Under the pieces are notes generated by a model. The model had not been told where the DNA came from. It saw nothing but the letters and a program-made list of their open reading frames with translations, and searched no databases. A stretch of 64,000 nt of DNA. Origin: Eledone cirrhosa. Its lineage: Eukaryota; Mollusca; Cephalopoda; Octopoda; Eledonidae. Below, piece by piece: positions 53,609 to 62,194 of the stretch (its first letter is position 1; every line of letters starts with the position of its first letter). Where the stretch lies: contig OZ024744.1 of NCBI GenBank assembly GCA_964016885.1, forward strand, positions 117,491,912 through 117,555,911, in the 5' to 3' direction. A program made the translations under genes and the position numbers.

Positions 53609-54863
53609 CTAGCAGTGGTACCCGGCGTTGCACGGGATAAGGTATTTTAGAACGCGGGCCGCCAACAGACCTAATCATTGAAAAACTGCATGCCTAGACA
53701 ATATGTAAAGAAAATAAACCGAATACTCTGATGGCTGGATAATCTTTAAGATTTTACTCGATGAAGCAGAAAAAATGCAAGTTTTCACCTAATGCAGGCC
53801 CTAGGGGATCAAGAAAATGAATTTTTTTTATGTGCATAATATGCCTTGAAATTTCGGGAAAATCAGCTAGACGTAACGCCTCAAAAAAGCCCTAAAAACC
53901 TGAAAAAACTCAGTTTTTCACCTAATGCGTGCCCTAGAGAATCAAAAAGTTGAAACATAAGTAATACACATGTAAAGTTTGAAAAAATCGGTTGGGTATT
54001 TCTCGAGTTTTAGGGATTCAAACTCACAGACACACACGCAGAGACAGACATCCTCAGGGAAGTGATGTAATGCAGACAGCCAAGCATACAGACAGATATT
54101 ATAAGGGCATGACGTTATATGTATGTATCTATCTAAAAAGAGAAAGACTAAGAATTATAGAGAGAGATCACTAAATCGCCTAATGCGGTCCCTAGGGCAT
54201 TGAAAATTTGAAATTTTTTTTGGCTCAGAACACTCCCTGAAACATAAGTATTACATGTGTAAAGTTTGAAAACAGTCGGTTGGGTGTTTCTCGAGTTTTA
54301 GGGATTCAAACTCACATACACACAGACAGACACCCTCAGTTTTATATATATAGACTAGCAGAAAACCGCCCATCGGGTGATTTTCTGCTACTATATATAT
54401 ATATATATATTACACACACAGAAATGTATATATATTTCTGTGTGTGTATATATATATATATATTACACACACAGAAATGTATATATATTTCTGTGTGTAT
54501 ATATATTTCTGTGTGTGTATATATAAATATATTACACACACACAGAAATGTATATATGTTTCTGTAGCACTCCTCAATTCCCCCCTCTCTCCCTCCCGCT
54601 ATCCCCCTCTTGTAGTCTGTCTCTTTCTTTCACTCTCACTCTCTCTTTACGCGTGCGCAAAAAACATTCGCACGCGCGCACGTGTTTTAGCGTCTATTCA
54701 CTCTCTCCCTCCCGCTATCCCCCTCTCGTAGTCTGTCTCTTTCTTTCACTCTCACTCTCTCTCTACGCGTGCGCAAAAAACATTCGCACGCGCGCACGTG
54801 TTTCCACTGTCGGACAGACAGACAGAGAAATTGCTGGTTATATATTATAAGGAGATAATATTA
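53609..54863. mobile_element. Insertion of repeat family X in FB5, 8-9-bp target duplication
   Basis: Begins ctagcagtggtacccggc and is bracketed by taatatta (53,601-53,608 and 54,856-54,863). The interior has two related blocks with ggttgggtatttctcgag / ggttgggtgtttctcgag, an inverted-repeat motif (gcagaaaaccgccc ... gggtgattttctgc, 54,357-54,389), a CA/TA repeat (54,390-54,560) and a directly repeated 116-bp block (54,585 and 54,701). No protein-coding region. Confidence 0.7.
54585..54816. repeat. Direct duplication of 116 bp
   Basis: ctctctccctcccgctatcc starts at 54,585 and again at 54,701, and both copies end with cgcacgcgcgcacgtgttt. Confidence 0.9.
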
Positions 54864-55276
54864 TGAGTTGGTAGATCTAGTAAGTTCTTTGTTAACTTCG
54901 GTGGGAAGAATTTTAAAGATTCCTGGTTAACTTTCTTGGAGAACTTTCTCGCATTCATCGGTGGCGATTGTCCAACTGAGATCAGGTTGTGTTGTGATGT
55001 GTGTCTCTATATATAAGAGAGATTTGGATGTGTCTGGGGTGTGGTGTTAATCAGTGTTGATAAAGATTTAAGCCTTTAGTGTTCAAACCGCCCGAAATCG
55101 CCCACACTAAAAAATCGTTCTAAAACCATCATCAAAATATCGAATTGACGTCAATTCGAAATTACTGCGAGATTAGGCCCTTACCGCGAAAATTAACACT
55201 TAATATAGTGGAACAACTTAAAACAACAAGTGTTTTTTTAACTTTGAAAGTGCAACAAATTTTTTTTTGTATCAAC

Positions 55277-55890
55277 ATGGCTTATGAAAGTAACGATACC
55301 GACTTTGAAGGTTTTACACATGGCAACATTCAGAATAAACAAGAAACAAACGATAATATTAGTGATTTATCTTCAAATGAATCTGATGTTTATATTTCTG
55401 AAATTTCGTCCGACAATGATTATTGTTTTGAAAGTGAAAACGAAGGAGGTCTCCAGGACGCCATTGAAAATATTACAGCAACGTGGTTGAAAAATACCTA
55501 CACTAATATATGTTCCCGATTTTATTCAAAATACTGGTCCACAACACACATTAGCTCCCGATGCTAAAGCACTGGATTATTTCTTTTTGTTTTTACCACA
55601 AACTTTCTTCGAAGTTGTGGCAGAAGAGACTAATCGATATGCCCAACAACAGATTTCAAATCGAGGAAAACCCGATCTGTTTGGCGACCGACAGATGCTG
55701 CGGAAATGCAAGCATTTTTTACCGTAAATATTAAGTACGGTATAAAACAATTTCCAAGACTGGAATTACTGGAACACTGGTATAAGGTTTAGTGATTCTT
55801 ATATATCAAGTATTATGCCGAAAACAAGGTATTTAAAATTAAACCAGTATTTGCACCTGGTTGATACTTCAAATGACCCTATTAATTAAT
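55277..55890 (+). pseudogene. piggyBac transposase N-terminal remnant
   Basis: Starts MAYESNDTDFEGFTHG with the acidic Ser-rich N-terminus typical of the family (NISDLSSNESDVY, EISSDNDY). The same frame stays open upstream to 55,145, but this ATG fits better. A frameshift near 55,505 moves to LAPDAKALDYFFLFLP, FFEVVAEETNRYAQQQ; a second near 55,690 moves to RPTDAAEMQAFFTVNIKYG, then stop at about 55,790, and MPKTRYLKLNQYLHLVDTS ends the similarity at about 55,885. This is the start of the DDE_Tnp_1_7 domain; the catalytic Asp residues would lie beyond. Confidence 0.83.
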
Positions 55891-56059
55891 TTCACCTGCC
55901 CATAACAATCAAATTTGACCAAAAAAATCAGGTAAAATTATATAATTGTAAATTATTGATATTTAAACATCTACTGACAAAATTTCAAGCCTGCACATAG
56001 AAAATTAAAAAAATTACAAACAAATAAAATTGATAACCCTCTTGAGTATGATTAATTCA

Positions 56060-56252
56060 AAATGATTGTTTCTACTTTTGGCACAAGGCCAGCAATTACC
56101 CAGTGTATTACTGGTACTTTATTTTATCGACCTCGTAAGGATGAAAGGCAAAGTTAACCTCGGCGGGATTTGAACTCAGATCATAAAGGGCCGTAACTCT
56201 TTGCTGCAAAGCATGGCGTCCGACCCTCTACCGATACTGCCAATCCACCGTC
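56060..56252 (-). mobile_element. tRNA-derived SINE inside the piggyBac copy
   Basis: Complement of the family at 13,342: tgtttctacttttggcac, gtattactggtactttat, gcgggatttgaactcag, gccaatccaccg. It is the youngest layer of the FB5 nest. Confidence 0.87.
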
Positions 56253-56799
56253 CATGATTAACTCAAAATAATACGAACATATAAGCATAACGTTTGAAAA
56301 TTAATGCGAATGCTAAAGGGTTAAAGGAATTAAAGCACACACACACATACATACATATAAACACACAGAAAATGGTGCAGTTGACATCAAGATAAGGGTG
56401 TTTGAGAAAGTGGTTGTAAAATCCCCTTCTGCTGGTTTTATTTCATTAGCTGACCTTTGATGAGCATATAATGGCTGGCAGGATGTTTTTCAAATTCGTT
56501 TCTCATGACTGAATCAACTCTCTTAAATTTATAAAGAATATCTTCTACAAATTTCTATATCAAAGATGAATTTAGGTGTGTGTCTGGTGGTGGTGGGTTT
56601 TAATGAGGTGTATGATACATGTCTTTTGATAAGACTGGGATGACAGTAAAAGGAGAAAAAGAAGGATAGTTTAGTTTTGTCAGAAATGTATGTTGTTGAT
56701 ATTGGTTTGGGAGGGGAAGTGTGTGTGTGTGTGGGGGGGGGGCATGATAGCTCACATATTCACTTCCCTATCTGTAAATATATTTACAGTCCATATATA

Positions 56800-57120
56800 T
56801 TACATACATACACACACACACATACACCCACATATCTACACACACATATCTACACACATACCCACACACACATATATACACATATATACACACATGCATA
56901 CGCATATATATACACATACACACATATATATATATACATACACATGCATACACCCACACATACATGTACATACATACATATACACAAATACACACACACA
57001 CATATATATATACACACATATATATATATATATATCACACACGCACGTGCATACGTACAATATATACACACATACATATGTACACATATATCTGTACACC
57101 TACTGACATATACATAAAAA
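56800..57120. repeat. CA/TA-rich microsatellite in the FB5 loop
   Basis: Mixed acac, atac and atat repeats. The reading frames across it are low-complexity artefacts. Confidence 0.9.
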
Positions 57121-57598
57121 CACATCTATACAACCACTTTCTCAAACACCCTTATCTTGATGTCAACTGCACCATTTTCTGTGTGTATATATGTATGTAT
57201 GTGTGTGTGTGCTTTAATTCCTTTAAATCTTCATCAACACTGATTAACACCACACCCCAGACACACACATCCAAATCTCTCTTATATATAGAGTCACACA
57301 TCACAACACAACCTGATCTCAGTTGGACAATCGCCACCGATGAATGCGAGAAAGTTCTCCAAAGAAAGTTAACCAGGAATCTTTAAAATTCTTCCCACCG
57401 AAGTTAACAAAGAACTTACTAGATCTACCAACTCATAATATTACAAAATTAAATCAAATTATTTAGCACTACAAGTGAGTCATTCTTTTCCTTTTTTCAA
57501 ATATACCTAACTGTACCAAGGATCTCGCACATTTTCCAATATATATATATATATAATATATAATATATATAATATATAATATATATGCATATATATAA

Positions 57599-59250
57599 TC
57601 ATCATCATCATCATTTTACGTCTGCTTTTCCCTGCTTGCAAGGGTGGGACGGGTCTTATTCAGCACAGCATCTCTCCACTTGTCACGGTCCTTCATCATC
57701 TCCTCCGTGAGCTTCAGCGATCTGAGGTCCGTTCTCACCACCTCCGCCCATGTTTTTTGTGGTCTACCTCTACCACGTCTTCCTTCAACTGGCATTTCCT
57801 GCCACTTCTTCACCCATCGGTCATCCTCCATGCGCATCACATGTCCATACCACCTCAGTCTCCTCTCCCGTACACTACATTCTATCCCTCTCAGACACAG
57901 TTTCTCTCTCAACACATTTATGCTGGGTCGTTCACGCACATTTACACTGCACATCCAACGGAGCATGCTTGCCTCATTCCTCTTCAGCCGTCGCATATCC
58001 TCTGCAGTTGCTGCCCATATCTCACTACCATGCAGCATCGTGTTCCTCACACAGGCATCATATAACCGCCCTTTCATACGCAGGGAGAAACCCTTCTTCA
58101 TTAGCAAAGGAAGCAGATCCCTAATCTTCTTCCAACCCATTCTTATTCTAGATACTATGGCTTTGGAACACCCCCACCCATGCTAATCTTATTACCTAGG
58201 TACCAGAAGCTATCAACCACTTTTATAGCACCTACCTGCATTTGAAAAATGTGTCTATCAATGCGACTTCTACTGTCTAATTTCCCTGTACATCTACTGC
58301 TTACGTATTTATCCCTACCTGTTAGTTTGCCTGCTATCCCACTACATCTCTTGTGTACCCAGGATCTGCATTGTGTGCATTTTATAGAATTTATGCCAGT
58401 TCCTTTTCTGCATATTGAACATGGCAATTTCCCTGACAGAATAAGAGTTTTGTCCTCTTTTCTACTCATCAACACTTTTGTCTTAGCTAGGTTCACTCTC
58501 AGTCCCCTTGCTTCCAACTGCTGTTTCCATAGCCAGAATTTATTCTCTAGCTCCTCTACTGATTCTGCTATAAGAACCAGATCATCAGCATAGAAAAGTT
58601 CCCATGGACAGCCAGGCTTAAATCCCTCTGTTATGGCTTGGAGGACTATAATGAACAAGAGCGGACTGAGGACCGAACCTTGATGTACTCCTACTTTTAT
58701 CTGGAATTCCTCACTAAACTCCATTCCTACCCTGACTTTACTGAGAGTACCTCTGTACAAACTTTGCACTGTCCTCACAAGCCATTCCTCAAAACATAGC
58801 TTCCTTAGGGACCACCAGATGACAGATCGGGGTACCCTATCAAAGGCCTTCTCTAGGTCAACAAAGGCTAAGTATAGTGGCTTATTTTTCTCTCAGAACC
58901 TCCCTTGTAATTGTCTCACCAAAAAGAGGGTATCAAAACCAAACTGCATCTCATCTAGTTTGACCCTTTCTCTAATTAGTTGTGCTAAAATCCTTTCTGC
59001 CACTTTCATAACCTGATCTATCAGTTTTATACCCCTATAATCGCTCCTCTCCAGAGCATCCCCTTTACCTTTGTAGCAATTTATGAGAATACTGCTGCAC
59101 CAGTCTATGGGTATGACACCACCATATATAGCCTGATTGATGATGCGTGCAACCAGTTTAGACCCTACGTCCCCTGATGTCTTCAGCATCTCAACAACTA
59201 TTCCTGATGGTCCAGCAGTCTTACCATTTTTCGTTTCCTCAATCGCCTAT
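57599..59250 (-). mobile_element. RTE-like LINE R7, longest copy of the family
   Basis: Reverse strand; 3' terminus at 57,599. Coding parts: 57,616-58,140 (C-terminus, GWKKIRDLLPLLMKKGF ... NKTRPTLASREKQT), 58,155-58,778 (RT motifs VGVHQGSVLSPLLF, FYADDLVLIAES, VNLAKTKVLM, PHD-like finger, VDSFWYLGNKISMGGG) and 58,893-59,189 (IDWCSSILINCYKGKGDA, DYRGIKLIDQVMKV). Small frameshifts separate them. In the finger one Cys of the last pair is Ser (YVSSRC). The endonuclease and RT fingers are lost at the 5' end, which abuts a TA-rich run. Confidence 0.85.
58155..58778 (-). pseudogene. R7 RT palm and thumb with embedded PHD-like finger
   Basis: 207 codons. Order: RT motif B, motif C (YADDL), motif D (GLRVNLAKTKVL), then CSIC-x10-CTQC-x4-H-x2-C and a defective last pair, then the thumb motif VDSFWYLGNKIS. 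In ordinary LINE RTs motif D is followed closely by the YLG motif, so the finger is an insertion of about 50-60 residues. WVHKRCSGI is typical PHD wording. The function could be chromatin or nucleic-acid binding; this is inference. Confidence 0.75.
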
Positions 59251-59312
59251 TATATAATATATAATATATATATATTATATATAATATATATATATATATA
59301 TTATATATATAC
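59251..59312. repeat. TA-rich spacer between two opposed LINEs
   Basis: tataatatataatat-type repeat separating R7 (minus) and R8 (plus). Confidence 0.85.
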
Positions 59313-60690
59313 CAAATGACTGGTCTAGCAGCAGCATCATTAACTGCTACAAGGGTAAAGGAGATGCACTAGATAGAGGAAACTATAGAGGCATTAAATT
59401 AATCGACCAGGTCATGAAGGTCACAGAAAAAGTTATAACGCAACTCATCAGAGAGCGAATTGATCTAGACGAAATGCCATTTGGGTTTGTGTCAGGTAAA
59501 AGTACCACAGACGCCTTTTTCCTTGTACAACAACTACAGGAGAAGTACCTAGCTAAAAGTAAACCCCTATACTTAGCTTTTGTTAACTTGGAGAAAGCAT
59601 TTGACAGAGTCCCCCGTGCCATTATCTGGTGGGCCCTTAGAAAACAACGGGTTGATGAATGGATTCTGAGAGCTATACAAGCTATGTATAAAGAAACAGT
59701 CAGCAAGGTTAGAATTAATGAATATAGTGAAGAATTTAGCGTAAAAGTTGGTGTTCATCAGGGCTCTGTCTTTAGCCCCCTCCTATTTATCATTGCCCTT
59801 CAGGCTATAACAGAGGAGTTCAAGACCGGCTGCCCACGGGAACTCCTATATGCAGATGATCTAACGCTCATAGCTGAATCTATGGATGAACTAGAAAAGA
59901 AATTCCAAACATGGAAGGATGGCCTAGAATCAAAAGGCCTTAAAGTTAACTTGTCTAAACTAAAGTTCTAGTATGTAGGAAGGAAAATAGGGCACAGGTC
60001 ACCTCTGGGAAATGGCCATGCTCAGTGTGTAGGAAAGGAGTAGACAGAAATTCCATTTTATGTCCCAAATGCAAAGTATGGGTACATAAAAGATGTAGCG
60101 GGATCACAGGTAAGCTATCTAAGAACGTAGATTTTATATGTGGCCGGTAATGAGGTGCAATAAGTAGCAAGTGCCCACAGAATACTAGCTTCTTCTATTG
60201 CCCAGATGGTTCTATAGAAATAGTGGACAGCTTCCGTTACCTGGGTGACAAAATCAGCAATGGTGGAGGGTGCTCTGAAAGTACAGTAGCTAGAGTCAGA
60301 ACGGGATGGAAAAAGTTCAGAGAGCTTATACCACTATTGGCCGCTAAAGGTTTCTTTCTAAAAATAAAAGGCAGACTGTATGAAGCTTGCATAAGAACAG
60401 CTATGTTCCATGGCAGTGAAACCTGGGCATTGTGTGCAGAGGATCTGCACAGACTGGAGAGGAACGAAGCTTGCATGCTCCGTTGGATGTGTAATAGTAA
60501 TATACGTGAACAGCAAAGCATAAATGAACTAAGTGAGAAAGTAGGTATAAGAGGGATCAGATGCTGTTTACTCGAGAGAAGACTACGTTGGTATGGTCAC
60601 GTGATGCGCATGAAAGACGACAGCTGTATAAAAAAGTGCAGGGCGATCAAAATTGACGGAAGTTACGGAGTAGGCAGACCCTAAGAAGAC
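59313..60690 (+). mobile_element. RTE-like LINE R8, another subfamily, head-to-head with R7
   Basis: Plus-strand frame 59,414-59,971: DLDEMPFGFVSGKSTTDAFF, FVNLEKAFDRVPR (motif A), VGVHQGSVFSPLLF (motif B), LLYADDLTLIAES (motif C), KGLKVNLSKLKF, then a frameshift. The PHD-like finger follows (CSVCRKGVDRNSILCPKC, WVHKRCSGI, about 60,019-60,110). The C-terminus 60,223-60,684 has MDSFRYLGDKISNGGG, GWKKFRELIPLLAAKGF, MLRWMCNSNIREQQS. It ends after GVGRP without the ATG tail, so the 3' end is also truncated or unrelated. Confidence 0.83.
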
Positions 60691-60705
60691 AGGTAGATGA
60701 TACTT

Positions 60706-60990
60706 TGGTTCGTGGAAATGTTCCCTGGCAATGAACGGAAAAAATATGAAGATAATACGTCATTATTTGGAGCGGTGAGAACAATTACATGCCAAGACAA
60801 AACCACATTTATGGTATAAATGAAGTCTTGGGCTAATATTCTATTTAGGTGGTTCGTGTAGACGTTACCTGGCAATGAACGGAAAAAACAAAGATAATAC
60901 GTCGTTATGTGGAGCGACGAGAACAGTTACACGCAAAGACAAAACCACGTTTATGGTATAACTGAAGTCGTAGACTAAAATTCTATTTAG
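60706..60990. repeat. Tandem duplication, 144-bp unit, two copies
   Basis: tggttcgtg ... ggcaatgaacggaaaaaa ... attctatttagg occurs at 60,706 and 60,850 with about 85-90 percent identity by eye. Confidence 0.87.
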
Positions 60991-61688
60991 GAAACCAAAT
61001 GATTCTCGGTTTCAGAGTTATGAATAATGTAAATTAATTACTGAGGTTATTGAAACAACAATAATTAAATATATACATGCACGCATCCATATACGTACAT
61101 ACACATGCATATGCGAAAACACCCACCATGGTATGCATATACAAGCACGTACACAAAACCACACGCACACATACAAAAACACCTGCAACACCTGTACCCG
61201 TACACATACGAATGTATACACCAAATACACATAAAAATATATATTAAAAAAGAAAAAAAAAAAATATATATACATATATGTGTGTGTGCGCGTATACATA
61301 TAATCATATAAACGTATATAAATATACACACATAAATACGTATATAATGCGCACACACACACACCTACATGTAAATACACATGTTCGCTATACGTACGTC
61401 AACCAAAACACAAAGTACACATATACACACCCTACATACGTGAAAACTCGCATACACACACAAACGCAAAATACACGTATACACATAACCATATACACAT
61501 GTACCTGTATATATAATATAATATATACACTCATAACAAATACAAGGAAATATACATACGAGTAAGTATACCTACCTTCACAAAACATACAGGTAATATA
61601 TACTTACCTATACAAATAAGTAATCGTATAAACATAAAATATACTTAGCTACCACATCAAGACGGAAAATATCCGCGTATAGTTCGTA
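60991..61688. other. Simple-repeat region
   Basis: From 61,060 to 61,620 the sequence is built from acac/atac/tata words with an A run near 61,248-61,265. No gene recognised. Confidence 0.7.
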
Positions 61689-62190
61689 CTATCCGTTAGG
61701 GTATAATGTGGGGCTGTAATACAGGAAGGTTTTGTGCAATTTATGTTTACAAGCCAAAATTGCCTCAGATTCTTTGTTTAAGATGTGGTCATTGGTGTAG
61801 AGTATTTCCAGGGCTTCAGTGGCGCAGAGGTCACATGGTCTTTTATTTCCGTTATACGATCTAGCAAGGATCTCCCAGTGTAACCTATATTGGGTGTGGT
61901 GGTCTTTTAGACTCCTGATATAAGCTGAAAGTGACGTCATGTTCCTTCTTAAAGGGTTAAGAAAAGAATGGGTTTGCATGTAAAGATGCTGCTTGAATCT
62001 ATTGGCGGTTAACCCTATGTAGGCCCTACGGGACGTGGGTGTTTCAACCTTACATTTGTAGACAATGTTACTGGAGAGGCATTTCCCGGATAAGGGACAG
62101 TCAACCCGATTCCTACAATTACAGTTAGTACTAGTTACAGGGTTGCACCATACCCGTACCAAGCAGGAAGACATACCTAAAACTCTTGAT
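61689..62190 (-). mobile_element. Inverted 3' end of the Penelope-like element P5
   Basis: The minus-strand frame 61,689-62,174 encodes the complete Cys/GIY-YIG module: NCNCRNRVDCPLSGKCLSSN, YKCKVETPTSRRAYIGLTA, NRFKQHLYMQTHSF, PCDLCATEALEILY, LNKESEAILACKHKLHKTFL. It is nearly identical to the plus-strand text at 63,760-64,000. It sits just in front of the 5' end of the plus-strand element, the inverted-terminal arrangement known for Penelope-like elements. Confidence 0.83.
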
Positions 62191-62194
62191 ACAG

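Larger units (their letters stand above)
55072..56320 (+). mobile_element. piggyBac element, internally shortened, TTAA duplication
   Basis: TTAA at 55,068-55,071 and 56,321-56,324. Ends gcctttagtgttcaaacc and, reversed from the right, ccctttagcattcgcatt. It encodes only the N-terminal part of a piggyBac transposase, then about 170 bp of AT-rich sequence, a SINE in reverse, and the right end. The catalytic region is missing, so it cannot move by itself. Confidence 0.85.
53537..57504. mobile_element. Composite foldback FB5, with two nested insertions
   Basis: Right arm 57,130-57,504 is continuous. The left arm is split in three: 53,537-53,608, 54,864-55,071 and 56,321-56,420, together about 380 bp, equal to the right arm. 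The first gap is an insertion of family X (53,609-54,855), the second is a piggyBac (55,072-56,320) flanked by TTAA. The loop (56,421-57,129) ends in CA/TA microsatellite (56,800-57,120). The right arm serves as a record of the empty sites: gtaatattatgag and gatttaaagg can be read there as complements. Confidence 0.88.

Noticed and set aside
56677..57117. Tyr/Thr/His-rich frames over the CA/TA repeat
   Set aside because: Simple-sequence translation in the loop of FB5.
57616..58140. Host gene with endonuclease/RT-like C-terminus
   Set aside because: Eight partial copies, frameshifts and a shared 3' terminus show it is a dispersed LINE.
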